The translations under genes were made by a program, and so were the position numbers. This document shows, one piece after another, positions 12,601 through 18,886 of a DNA stretch of 64,000 bases. Below the pieces are notes generated by a model, which was not told where the DNA came from, did no database searches, and was given only the letters and a program-made list of their open reading frames with translations. Origin of the DNA: Imperialibacter sp964351395. GTDB taxonomy: Bacteria; Bacteroidota; Bacteroidia; Cytophagales; Cyclobacteriaceae. Location: NCBI GenBank assembly GCA_964351395.1, contig CAYGOF010000013.1, positions 1 through 64,000 on the forward strand. The letters run 5' to 3'. Within the stretch, counting starts at the first letter, position 1; every line of letters begins with the position of its first letter.

Positions 12601-13002
12601 AATTCGTCCATGCAAACAAACTATGATGCCACTATAGGGAAAGTGGACGTGCTTCCTCAAGATTTAGGAAGAGTCATTCTCAACCTGATCACTAACGCTT
12701 TCTATGTAGTGAATGAGCGGGCAAAGACCGGAGAAGAGGGTTTCGCTCCACTAGTGACCGTAACCACCAAAAAATCAGGCAATCAGGTGCTCATCTCTGT
12801 TCAGGACAATGGTGGTGGCATTCCCGATCACATCAAAGACAAGATCTTCCAACCCTTCTTCACTACCAAGCCTACCGGGCAAGGAACGGGTCTCGGTTTA
12901 TCCTTATCTTATGACATTGTAAAGGCGCATGGAGGGGAGTTGAAGGTGGAAACCGAAAATGGAAAAGGCAGTGAGTTTGTGATTCAATTACCATTTGTCT
13001 GA
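3604..13002 (+). CDS. Giant soluble histidine kinase with 15 tandem GAF-like sensor modules
   Basis: This 3132-residue protein has no signal peptide or membrane segment. After a short coiled N-terminus, a ~190-residue module occurs fifteen times (residues ~35-2860). Each opens with a helix of the type ALERVRARTMAMHxSxEL, has a diverged alpha/beta core, and closes with a linker like RFAKVFEQTYTRFLDLQKAE that runs as a signalling helix into the next copy. The core resembles a GAF-type fold by pattern but has no clear family signature. The kinase core follows: H-box AGIAHEIQNPLNFVNNF with phospho-acceptor H2898, an N-box (DLGRVILNLITNAF), G1 (DNGGGIP) and G2 (GTGLGLSLS). No receiver domain is present, so it must pass phosphate to a separate protein; receivers at 30937 and 31311 are the nearest candidates. 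Its C-terminal tail may have been replaced by an inserted element. The kinase call is certain; the ligand is unknown. Confidence 0.93.
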   Translation: MPKKPTLPSTSSILELQASLAKKEQAVAKLERDLEIEASLERIRSRSMAMHDTKELVEVAATVYEELKRLGIVNFTSSGFHIIDENTNTQSVSNYHIDLKQLTRFAMPLTGDDVLDARYAAWKKRVPVYEQKVGGSTLKKHLKFLFARQTSTADEVASMDDIPDPTHFYFGNFSKGYIHILATTALSDDQQLILERFAKVFEQTYNRFLDLQKAEAQVKEAQVEAALERVRARTMAMQHSDELTPTASLLFQELQTLNIIPWAFGFNLWVPDQIATEAWSSSGSPDISWKMIVPHDVDPTLAAIYQARSKNIPFYRATLEGESLRAHLEYMGSLSEVDEVLGKMEASSIETPSQFNIYAGYFDGGYILIVLNNSSYEAGTLVSRFAKAFEQTYTRFLDLKKAEAQAREAEIQLSLERVRARTMAMHHSNELSEAATLLFQQVFALGFDPIACAFIIMNEKDKTGQVFISADGSIIPQSFQHPYSGDPAQEKIFRAWQNGDSYAIIDLEGKPLKTHLEFIAKAMPVHAMLKSSGKPQPKRLVIQTFNFQHGFLGVNFLTPQEEAIPILERFAKVFEQTYTRFLDLQKAEAQAREAQIEAALERVRSRSMAMQHSRELLECAQLLFQQFQGLGIELQSCGFTLMEKDSKIGKQYLSLDGSLFPESIPTRFDEEKYLKKAYLAWTKNEHQLVLDIQGEELSKHLEYHLNFFKDLKSFSSLLSSANRIRKNELPLKRMVVHHAYFSHGCLFLSHNQPMKDLDILLRFAKVFEQTYIRFLDLQKSEAQAREAEIELALERVRAKSMEMHHSADLKEVVAVLYEQINRLKIAAWGSGIIIFNEPENYQELWLSTDAKDIHPSSYKIYGQEHRHIKELWRIWKKQLENQHIDLVGPVKEDYDNYAFTKTELKHLPANTIKAIRSMPDSYVSFAWMKCGLLALYDATSSLSSASFVIMRRFAKVFDQAYTRFLDLQKAEAQAREAEIQLSLERVRARAMALHKSEDLKEVIAIIYQQLTGLGLKLHDANIVIEDKKTQEFTFWGSGLGGVDMPPKFTVPFIDHEIIHKVIYSWDRKSGYHDYLLKGKEFKKYWQLLLANSVFKDAPKEYVEAGMSVGRINLSQLVINHGFLEVSSDEKLSANDVAILKRFASVVDLTYTRFDDLQKAEAQAREAEIQLALERVRARTMAMQQSDELQEVINKLFQEFQGLHIDIDTSFIITKFDTDKNKGLNIWVTNEEDSYAQEVWVPYLKNNPPQVKWYQALTTGQEFYTGEFSKKEKNTYFRYAFRHSPQLSELSDERKKLILDGSGWIWSAVILSDVALCIQRYNSSPFSEEENNLLRRFASELNQTYTRFLDLKKAEAQAREAQIEVALERVRSRSMAMHESQELREVISCVFEELQKLDFVAPACSLIFYQEDRSAVHWFAGFTEGAYPQSYTIPYIDIPYYTDLLKAWDQGSEYEEFIMEGQAKVDYAKWLLTETDFKDLPTEFIEGSGMQTPAPLYFADAYNKYGMLEIIGNESLPEDMANIAKRMSRVFEQTYTRFLDLKKAETQAREAQIEAALERVRARTMAMHNSEDVGKCVVEMFAELTALGVDEGTRFGIGILNHDNENNQLWTTLKIGKEVNLHIGHLDMTSHPLLKSARKAWKAQVPLHKYVLEGGDLLDYYQMLNNAPDYKIRIPIEKLPEREFHYGFIFDHGFFYAFSPHEFHQDLVRIVQRFSSLFGQTYQRYLDLVKAEGQAREAEIELALERVRARTMAMQHSGELTEASEVLDQQVRALGIETWGCAFHIYADDVEGDYEWFSSREGKLPFYKTPRKKFFQKFYEIGQRGETFHIEEFSGKSGKAHYDFLMTIPGLGDALKAQVAAGVALPASQIDHIAFFKYGYLLFITYKPVPGAHEVFQRFAKVFEQTYTRFLDLQKAEAQAREAQIEAALERVRARTMGMHKSDELREVVNVFFEQLHPFGLGKWGFQLRIAKEDKSGFFAWLSTPAQRVLPERYSIPTLDHWVLKKYWSIYEHQVAYDTIEIKGEDKSTFDRLIFDKSDLKHLPKNVKKNILNDKYVLFSCASMQYGILEAIDTEDIGESNVDILKRFAKVFEQTYTRFLDLQKAEAQARESEIEAALERVRSKALAMHNSADITTTAGIFFSELNKLGVQPIRSGIAIANEDNRKVLMYSATEGTEGDNQMLQSTAILDGHPVLKKIYDTWLSKVEYYPELKGKSLTSYYKILRQSIEVSDEQIEKAHYGYFMPFTHGILYGWAEDPIDEEEKSILRRFTGVVDLTFQRYQDLRNAEARARESQIEAAMERIRSRAIAMRTSEELMDVMIEIRRQIDSLGQLDLEASVVHLYTEGASMFESIAAVRPPGESGDIVLANVHFPVDVMEPIKQMIEMYQSKTTEYTIEFDKPLAEEWQQVMLVHAPMIAERRVGFVKNRRVSDNPEFWNFADFNGGSLLLVTHSPASEDTKEVLRKASKVFDLAYGRYKDLLRAEARARESQIDAALERIRGQVMAMKESTDLLDIVVTMRKEFLNLGHEAQYFWHMRWLPDSYEKAMTSGDGTRIGMVMELPRTIHGNVPLIANWEKSNQPTVVYAMDAETAVDYVDQMITLGDFQQIDPQAPGPDDIRHIGGLTFVMARTTHGEIGYSLPGVVENPPKEDLGVLVRFASVFDLAYRRFEDLQQAEARTKEAIKQSSLDRVRAEIASMRTAKDLETITPLIWKELIALGVPFIRCGVFIMNEEREIIHNFLSTPDGKAIAAFELPYDSPDPIAKILGHWQRNEKLIDHWDDNVSREFANTLVDNGIFKTPEQYLNALPKGGFYLHFLPFLQGMLYVGNNTQLQEEDIDLLQSLAKTFSTAYARFEDFNNLEAAKLRIENTLGELKAAQSQLVQSEKMASLGELTAGIAHEIQNPLNFVNNFSDVSRELLAEMKEELENNNIEEVMALAGDVIDNLEKILHHGKRADAIVKGMLQHSRSSTGTKEPTDINALADEYLRLAYHGLRAKDKSFNSSMQTNYDATIGKVDVLPQDLGRVILNLITNAFYVVNERAKTGEEGFAPLVTVTTKKSGNQVLISVQDNGGGIPDHIKDKIFQPFFTTKPTGQGTGLGLSLSYDIVKAHGGELKVETENGKGSEFVIQLPFV
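3706..12180 (+). repeat. Fifteen in-frame repeats of a ~570-bp sensor module
   Basis: Repeat starts, judged from the ALERVRAR-type helix, lie near 3706, 4267, 4827, 5386, 5965, 6535, 7102, 7684, 8257, 8815, 9370, 9940, 10483, 11071 and 11640, giving units of about 543 to 588 bp. The linker helices are nearly identical in DNA between several units, while the cores between them are strongly diverged. Units 13-15 are the most divergent in the opening helix as well. Confidence 0.9.
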
Positions 13003-13118
13003 AACACGGATTAAATGGATTTAAAGACTACACTGAAAGACGAAACCAAACAATGAGTACGATGCGATCAAAATCCATGAAATCCCTCCATCCGTGCAAA
13101 TCCGTGATTCCGACAGTT
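13003..13118. mobile_element. Short inverted-repeat element after kinase tail (no gene inside)
   Basis: The sequence begins right after the giant kinase stop. It has CACGGATT at 13005-13012 and its exact inverse AATCCGTG at 13099-13106, then the junction ATTCCGACAG. The same borders occur at 26361-26847, where a GxxExxY gene lies between them, and at 26947-27062, where none does. The central part here resembles the 26947 copy, so both look like relics that lost their gene. Mobility is inferred from recurrence at three kinase ends; no transposase is present. Confidence 0.6.
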
Positions 13119-13214
13119 TTTGACATTATAAAAGCGCATGGAGGGGAATTGAGAGTGGAAAGCATGGCATATGGGGAAAGTAAGTTTATCATTGATATCC
13201 CTGAGCAAGCATGA
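13119..13214 (+). pseudogene. Orphan C-terminal tail of a histidine kinase
   Basis: Reading from TTT at 13119, the frame encodes F-DIIKAHGGELRVES followed by a short divergent end and a TGA at 13212-13214. This is the last ~32 residues of the ATP-binding domain, starting exactly at the motif that follows G2. No start codon or kinase body precedes it. Its stop overlaps the next gene's ATG by 4 nt (ATGA), the coupling seen between intact genes of this cluster, so it is probably the original 3' end of the upstream kinase gene. Confidence 0.8.
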
Positions 13215-15166
13215 AATTTGTCCAAAAATACGTCCCTATTTTTTTGCTAATGTTGCCTATGATCGCAACTAAATCCTATGCCTTTCAAAGTAACATACCC
13301 TCAAGTACTGGTCTGATTGGCATAAAGGAGGACTCAAGCGAAATAGGTGAACTCCTTAAACTGGCCTCTTATTACACTTTTCAACGAGCTGATTCGGGCA
13401 TTTATTATGGTAACAAAGCCCGGATGCTGGCACGGCAACTTAAATCCCCGGAAGATGAACTAAGCGCATTGTACTTTATCGTACAATCCTATCAGACGAT
13501 TGGCCAGGATGCCAAATCACTTCAAATCGCCCTGGAAGGAATCAAATTGGCCGATCAATACAACCTAGAAACCAAAAAAGGGCCACTTCTATCCCAAATA
13601 GGGCATATTTACTATCATGTTTCAAAGGACTATACCGAAGCTTTGCGATACTACCAGGATTCAAAATCATCCTACGATGCCGATAAAAATGACTTTGCTG
13701 CTGCATATGAACAAAACTATATCGGTAGGACATGGCTAAAGCTAAATCAACTTGATTCCGCCCACTACTATTGCCAACAGGCTTTTCTTGATGTGGAACG
13801 GTTAAAAAGACACGCAGCAATAGTGTCGTTGGGATATCTGGGAGATGTTGAACTCGCGATGGGAGATACAAGCCTTGCCAGCACTTATTTCAATAAAGCG
13901 GTCAAAAGGATTGAGCCAAACACCCCAAATTTCATACGCTATGACGTATTCTTTTCACTGGCACAATTTTACGAACACATAAACAAAACTGATTCTTCTG
14001 TCTTTTTTGCGACCGAGGCGCTAAAGGTCGCCACCGAAGGAAATTTACTATATCGGGTTATCAAAATTTGTACCCTATTAACTGAAATTTATGAACCTGT
14101 CAATGACAAAAAAGCACTCCAATACAGTAGGCTAGCTAGCGCATATAAAGACAGTGCACTTATTGTTTCTAACTCAGCAACCGTTCAAAACCTCATAAGC
14201 TTTGATGAGCAGCAAAAAATAAATGAAATCGAAACTGCCGCTACAGCTTATAAGAATCAAGTAAAACAATTTGCATTGATCGCCGGCCTATCTGTTTTTT
14301 TATTGATTGCCTTTATTTTTTTCAGAAACAATGAGAAAACAAAAAAGACGAATTTGATTTTGCAATCAACATTGAGTGATTTAAAATCCACCCAATCCCA
14401 GCTCATCCAATCAGAAAAAATGGCCTCTCTCGGTGAGCTCACAGCCGGTATTGCTCATGAGATCCAAAACCCGCTCAACTTCGTCAACAACTTCTCAGAG
14501 GTCAGCGCAGAAATGATTGATGAAATGAAAGAGGAATTAGCCAAAAAGGACATCGATGAAGCGAGTGCTATTGCTGATGACATCAAACAAAACCTCGAGA
14601 AGATCAACCACCATGGCAAGCGTGCCGATGCCATCGTGAAAGGCATGCTGCAGCACAGCCGCAGCAGCACGGGCACCAAAGAACCCACAGACATCAACGC
14701 ATTGGTCGATGAGTACCTGCGCCTCGCCTACCATGGGATAAGAGCAAAGGATAAAAGCTTTAATGCCTCAATGGAAACGGATTTTGATGCTTCAATAGGC
14801 AGCGTCAACATCATTTCTCAGGACATTGGGCGTGTTGTATTGAACCTGATCAACAATGCATTTTATGCAGTCCACGAGCATACAAAAGTGGGTAAAGAAG
14901 GCTATGCGCCGACAATTTCGATTAGTACGAAGAAGTCAGCGAATCAAGTACTCATTTCAGTCAAAGACAACGGCCCCGGCATCCCCGACACCATCAAAGA
15001 CAAAATCTTCCAGCCCTTCTTCACTACCAAGCCCACCGGACAAGGAACGGGGCTTGGGCTATCTTTATCTTATGATATTGTGAAAGCGCATGGAGGGGAG
15101 TTGAAGGTGGAAACGAAGGAGGGTGAAGGAACTGAGTTTGTAATTAAACTGGCAATCAAATCATGA
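13211..15166 (+). CDS. Sensor histidine kinase with periplasmic TPR domain
   Basis: The 651-residue protein has a signal peptide (residues 1-24, ending KSYA), a TPR-rich periplasmic region (~45-330), one membrane segment (~353-371) and a cytoplasmic kinase. The H-box AGIAHEIQNPLNFVNNF carries H416; N-box (DIGRVVLNLINNAFYAV), G1 (DNGPGIP) and G2 (GTGLGLSLS) are intact. The sensor is related to those of the genes at 19948 and 21933, with phrases such as YYGNKA and ALEGIKLAD. The start ATG overlaps the stop of an orphan kinase tail and the gene's own stop overlaps the next start, so it sits in a translationally coupled series. A 299-nt part of its dimerisation domain is identical to the next gene. 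The input signal is unknown. Confidence 0.93.
   Translation: MKFVQKYVPIFLLMLPMIATKSYAFQSNIPSSTGLIGIKEDSSEIGELLKLASYYTFQRADSGIYYGNKARMLARQLKSPEDELSALYFIVQSYQTIGQDAKSLQIALEGIKLADQYNLETKKGPLLSQIGHIYYHVSKDYTEALRYYQDSKSSYDADKNDFAAAYEQNYIGRTWLKLNQLDSAHYYCQQAFLDVERLKRHAAIVSLGYLGDVELAMGDTSLASTYFNKAVKRIEPNTPNFIRYDVFFSLAQFYEHINKTDSSVFFATEALKVATEGNLLYRVIKICTLLTEIYEPVNDKKALQYSRLASAYKDSALIVSNSATVQNLISFDEQQKINEIETAATAYKNQVKQFALIAGLSVFLLIAFIFFRNNEKTKKTNLILQSTLSDLKSTQSQLIQSEKMASLGELTAGIAHEIQNPLNFVNNFSEVSAEMIDEMKEELAKKDIDEASAIADDIKQNLEKINHHGKRADAIVKGMLQHSRSSTGTKEPTDINALVDEYLRLAYHGIRAKDKSFNASMETDFDASIGSVNIISQDIGRVVLNLINNAFYAVHEHTKVGKEGYAPTISISTKKSANQVLISVKDNGPGIPDTIKDKIFQPFFTTKPTGQGTGLGLSLSYDIVKAHGGELKVETKEGEGTEFVIKLAIKS
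14390..14688 (+). repeat. 299-nt segment identical to 16870-17168
   Basis: Reading base by base, this stretch of the dimerisation and histidine-phosphotransfer region matches 16870-17168 without a difference, synonymous sites included. Sequence on either side diverges at once. This points to recent gene conversion or unequal exchange between the two adjacent kinase genes. Confidence 0.9.
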
Positions 15167-17703
15167 GATTTTACATCTACACTATTCTATTGATCTCGAT
15201 TTGGTTGCCCGCAAATGCCCAGCATCCAAACCTAAAAAACGACAACAAGCTAGACAGTCTTGCGCTACTTATTCAGCACAATACAAAGAAGGATACAGTG
15301 CGGGTAAAGCTCCTAACTGACTATGCCAACATGTGTTTTCAGAATCAGGACTATCTGACCGGACTTAAGTCCGTCAATGAGGCACGATCAATTTCCGAAG
15401 AAATTAATTATGAAAAAGGGATCGGCTACTATTTCAATAGCATGTCTATTTTTCATGAAGTTGATGGACAAACAAGTGCCTATTTTAAAACAAGGGCTAA
15501 CTGGATTTTGAACCACTATACCACCCTAAGCATTTTTGGTAATTTAACTTTCGATAGCGAGCAAGACAGAACAAATAAAGAAAATGCTATTGAAAAACTG
15601 CAGTATTCACTAAGAGTATTTCAGGAAATGGGTGATAGCGCAACTGCCGCTGAGATACACTGGGCCATTGTTGAGCAATACCAGGACCTTCAAACAAAAG
15701 ACGACCTACTAGCCAATAAAGTATATGCTACCCATGCAAAATTGGCATTCGACCAGTTTCGCCGATCCAATCTAAGTTGGCCTGCCTTGCAAATACTTAG
15801 CTATGAAATCTATTCCCATTGGAATGCAGGAAACAATGAAAAAGCAAAAGAGCTCGAAGTTGAGGCAACCAACATTTACCTGGGCGAACCCGATATAAAA
15901 GTAAAAGCGCTTGATGCGTATCATTTAGGCATTCTTTATGGTGAAAACAACAGATCTTCACTAGGGCTGGAATATCTGTTTAACGCAGAAGAATTGCTTC
16001 TGGAAATCAAAGAAAAGGACCTGCTTAAGAATGTGTACCGATCCATTATGATGGTGTATGGATTTGCCAAAAACGATGAAAAGGCCCTCGAATATGCTTA
16101 CAAAGAACTGGAGATTCGTAAAGAACTCAACTATTATGAAGGAGTTGCCACCAGTTATCTGAGCATCACATCAAATTTATTCAATCTGAGTCGCGTGGAT
16201 TCTTTTCCATCCGATTATCAACCATATTTTCAATCCATTCTATCTGACTCAACAAATTATTTTTATGGGGCGTCGCTAATGAGGCTTCAAGGGCGGATGT
16301 TGATGAAGAAGGGCAAATACCCGGAAGCCATTGAGGTTATCCAACAATCGTATCAGCGACACAAGAATGGGAACGATACAAGGGGAATGGGTGCCAGTGC
16401 GATCCAATTGGCAGAAGTCTACAAAGATATAGGCAACGACAATTCTGCCATTCAGTTTGCGCTCTCCGCATATGATTTGGCTTATAAAACGTCGTGGATG
16501 CCTGTCCAAATTAGGGCTTCAGATTTGTTAAGCCAACTATATGAAACAATTGGCGATAAACAGAAAGCACTTGATTACCTAAAGCTTTACCGTACTTTGA
16601 ACGAGAAGTCGGAAGAGCTAAATAACAAAGCACGACTAGCCGAAGTGGAAATCCAGGCCTTGCTCAATAAACACCAAAAGGATATTGAGTTACTTGAAAA
16701 CGAGACCGAAGCAAGGGCTCAGGAAAACAAAACGCAACAATTATGGATCCTGGTTATCGGAGGCGCATTACTATCTGCCATCATCATTGCGATCATATTG
16801 GTACGTACTAATCGACAAAAACAAAAAGCGAATACCAGCTTAGCATTGACGCTATCCAAACTAAAATCAACCCAATCCCAGCTCATCCAATCAGAAAAAA
16901 TGGCCTCTCTCGGTGAGCTCACAGCCGGTATTGCTCATGAGATCCAAAACCCGCTCAACTTCGTCAACAACTTCTCAGAGGTCAGCGCAGAAATGATTGA
17001 TGAAATGAAAGAGGAATTAGCCAAAAAGGACATCGATGAAGCGAGTGCTATTGCTGATGACATCAAACAAAACCTCGAGAAGATCAACCACCATGGCAAG
17101 CGTGCCGATGCCATCGTGAAAGGCATGCTGCAGCACAGCCGCAGCAGCACGGGCACCAAAGAACCCACCGATCTCAATGCCCTGGTAGATGAGTACCTGC
17201 GCCTCTCCTATCATGGTTTACGGGCCAAGGACAAATCTTTCAATGCAACGATGGAAACGAACTACGATTCGTCAATCGGCAACATCAATATTATCCCTCA
17301 GGACATCGGGCGGGTTGTACTTAACCTGATTAACAATGCATTTTACGCGGTCCACCAAAAAAATGCTAGCCTTTTAGCATCCCTGACAGGGGCTCAAGCC
17401 CTGTCAGGGATTGCCGCCTACGAACCAACAGTATGGGTGTCAACTAAAAAATCAGTTAACCAAATTACCATCTCCATCAAAGACAACGGCCCCGGCATCC
17501 CCGATCACATCAAAGACAAGATCTTCCAGCCTTTCTTCACTACCAAGCCTACGGGGCAGGGCACGGGATTGGGATTATCATTATCTTATGATATTGTAAA
17601 GGCGCATGGAGGTGAGTTGAAAGTAGAGACAAAGGAAGGAGAAGGAAGTGAGTTTAGTATGCTACTTCCCTTTTTACATATTAGTGATTCAAAAATGAAA
17701 TAA
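15163..17703 (+). CDS. Sensor histidine kinase with long periplasmic TPR domain
   Basis: The 846-residue product has a signal peptide (1-19, ending PANA), a long TPR-like periplasmic domain (~25-500), a membrane segment (LWILVIGGALLSAIIIAIIL, ~527-547) and a kinase core with H592, N-box DIGRVVLNLINNAFYAV, G1 DNGPGIP and G2 GTGLGLSLS. Its sensor is of the longer type shared with the gene at 23934 (for example YLFNAEELL against YLYNAEALL). The start overlaps the previous stop by 4 nt and the FIST gene follows after 2 nt. A double palindrome is inserted in frame at 17363-17409 between the N-box and G1. The C-terminus is slightly longer than in its paralogues. The signal is unknown. Confidence 0.92.
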   Translation: MRFYIYTILLISIWLPANAQHPNLKNDNKLDSLALLIQHNTKKDTVRVKLLTDYANMCFQNQDYLTGLKSVNEARSISEEINYEKGIGYYFNSMSIFHEVDGQTSAYFKTRANWILNHYTTLSIFGNLTFDSEQDRTNKENAIEKLQYSLRVFQEMGDSATAAEIHWAIVEQYQDLQTKDDLLANKVYATHAKLAFDQFRRSNLSWPALQILSYEIYSHWNAGNNEKAKELEVEATNIYLGEPDIKVKALDAYHLGILYGENNRSSLGLEYLFNAEELLLEIKEKDLLKNVYRSIMMVYGFAKNDEKALEYAYKELEIRKELNYYEGVATSYLSITSNLFNLSRVDSFPSDYQPYFQSILSDSTNYFYGASLMRLQGRMLMKKGKYPEAIEVIQQSYQRHKNGNDTRGMGASAIQLAEVYKDIGNDNSAIQFALSAYDLAYKTSWMPVQIRASDLLSQLYETIGDKQKALDYLKLYRTLNEKSEELNNKARLAEVEIQALLNKHQKDIELLENETEARAQENKTQQLWILVIGGALLSAIIIAIILVRTNRQKQKANTSLALTLSKLKSTQSQLIQSEKMASLGELTAGIAHEIQNPLNFVNNFSEVSAEMIDEMKEELAKKDIDEASAIADDIKQNLEKINHHGKRADAIVKGMLQHSRSSTGTKEPTDLNALVDEYLRLSYHGLRAKDKSFNATMETNYDSSIGNINIIPQDIGRVVLNLINNAFYAVHQKNASLLASLTGAQALSGIAAYEPTVWVSTKKSVNQITISIKDNGPGIPDHIKDKIFQPFFTTKPTGQGTGLGLSLSYDIVKAHGGELKVETKEGEGSEFSMLLPFLHISDSKMK
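16870..17168 (+). repeat. 299-nt segment identical to 14390-14688
   Basis: This is the second copy of the identical kinase-core segment described at 14390-14688. The downstream ATP-binding region of the two genes is clearly less similar, so the exchange tract covers mainly the dimerisation domain, which sets partner choice in histidine kinases. Confidence 0.9.
17363..17409. repeat. In-frame double palindrome inside kinase gene
   Basis: Two adjacent inverted repeats lie in the coding sequence: ATGCTA/TAGCAT (17363-17380) and CCCTGACAGGG/CCCTGTCAGGG around a short loop (17381-17409). They encode the stretch ASLLASLTGAQALSGIAA, absent from paralogues, in the loop between N-box and G1. It resembles a REP-type palindrome domesticated as coding sequence. 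Confidence 0.75.
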
Positions 17704-17705
17704 GT

Positions 17706-18845
17706 ATGAAAGCAAAATCAATCAAAGGCACAACACTGGAGGAAATCAAATCGGAATTGCAGCAAAGTATGGTGGATGGGTTTAGGCCCACCCTGGCTAT
17801 TGCTTTTGTTTCCATTAAGCAAGACCGTAACGCCATCTGTAAACTATTGGATGATGCAGGCATTGCCGTATTTGGAACTACCACCAATGGCGAGTTTATT
17901 GATGAAGTAACAGAGAAGGGTTCGGTTGCCATTCTTTTGCTAGACATCAATAAAAATTATTTTCAAATCTATTTTGAAGAATATCCTGAAAGAAATTACC
18001 GGGAGATAACGAATACTATTGCGCGCAGGGCAATAGAAAAGTTTTCAACCCCTGCCTTTTTTATTGCCGGCAGCAATATGGAAACCGATGCAGAGGAATT
18101 GTTATTTGGTTTTGAAGATGTGGTGGGAAAAGATGTGAATGTGTATGGAGGTATGGCTGGCGATGATTTTGCCTTTTCAGAACAGTTTGTTTTCACCAAT
18201 GGGCATGAAAGTTCACGAGGTCTTGTGTGTATTGCACTGGATGAAGACAAGATCATGATTAAAGGTGTGGCTACCTGTGGCTGGAAGGCAGTGGGTACAG
18301 AAAGGACTGTTACAAAAAGTGAAGGCAACCATGTGTATACCGTAGATGATATTCCTGTATTGGATATTACAACCAAGTATGGCGGGCTCGAAAATGTATC
18401 ACCGGACAATGAAGGTTTGCTCCTGGAAATAGCAGCCAATTTTCCCTTGCAGCTACAACGCGAAAAAGGAGATCCGGTTATGCGGCCAGGCCTGGTAATC
18501 GACTGGAATGATCATTCTTTTTACTGCAGCGGTTCCGTACCCGAAGGATCGAAAATACGCTTCTCCTTACCTCCAGATTTTGATGTGATGGAAAAAGTAA
18601 TCAAAGGCGTTGAGAATCTGAAGAAAACTCAAATGCCCGAAGCAGATGCACTGGTGGTTTTTAGTTGCGCCGGAAGAATTCTTTCGTTGGGGCCATTAAT
18701 GGCACAGGAAATTGAAGGGATCAAAAATGTATGGAATATACCTATGCTGGGCATGTTCTCCAATGCAGAGCTGGCACGGGCAACCGGAGGAAACCTGGAG
18801 ATGCATAATCTCACAACCTGTTGTGTGGCACTGAAGGAAAAGTAA
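17706..18845 (+). CDS. FIST-domain sensory protein
   Basis: This 379-residue soluble protein matches the FIST_N plus FIST_C architecture: an N-terminal domain at ~30-220 with FGTTTNGEFIDE, the FIST-typical YGGMAGDDFAF and a C-terminal domain at ~225-360 ending in the conserved FSNAELAR region. FIST proteins are believed to bind small ligands and act as input modules for signalling proteins. It lacks any output domain. The gene starts 2 nt after a kinase gene and is followed after 41 nt by a soluble kinase that has no sensor domain of its own, so the two probably form a ligand sensor and kinase pair (inference). Confidence 0.9.
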   Translation: MKAKSIKGTTLEEIKSELQQSMVDGFRPTLAIAFVSIKQDRNAICKLLDDAGIAVFGTTTNGEFIDEVTEKGSVAILLLDINKNYFQIYFEEYPERNYREITNTIARRAIEKFSTPAFFIAGSNMETDAEELLFGFEDVVGKDVNVYGGMAGDDFAFSEQFVFTNGHESSRGLVCIALDEDKIMIKGVATCGWKAVGTERTVTKSEGNHVYTVDDIPVLDITTKYGGLENVSPDNEGLLLEIAANFPLQLQREKGDPVMRPGLVIDWNDHSFYCSGSVPEGSKIRFSLPPDFDVMEKVIKGVENLKKTQMPEADALVVFSCAGRILSLGPLMAQEIEGIKNVWNIPMLGMFSNAELARATGGNLEMHNLTTCCVALKEK

Positions 18846-18886
18846 AACGCCTTGTATCGTAATAATTAAAAGAAAAATAATCCATT

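Noticed and set aside
14391..17214. Antisense frames inside the kinase cores that repeat from gene to gene
   Set aside because: They recur only because the sense strand is conserved between paralogues.
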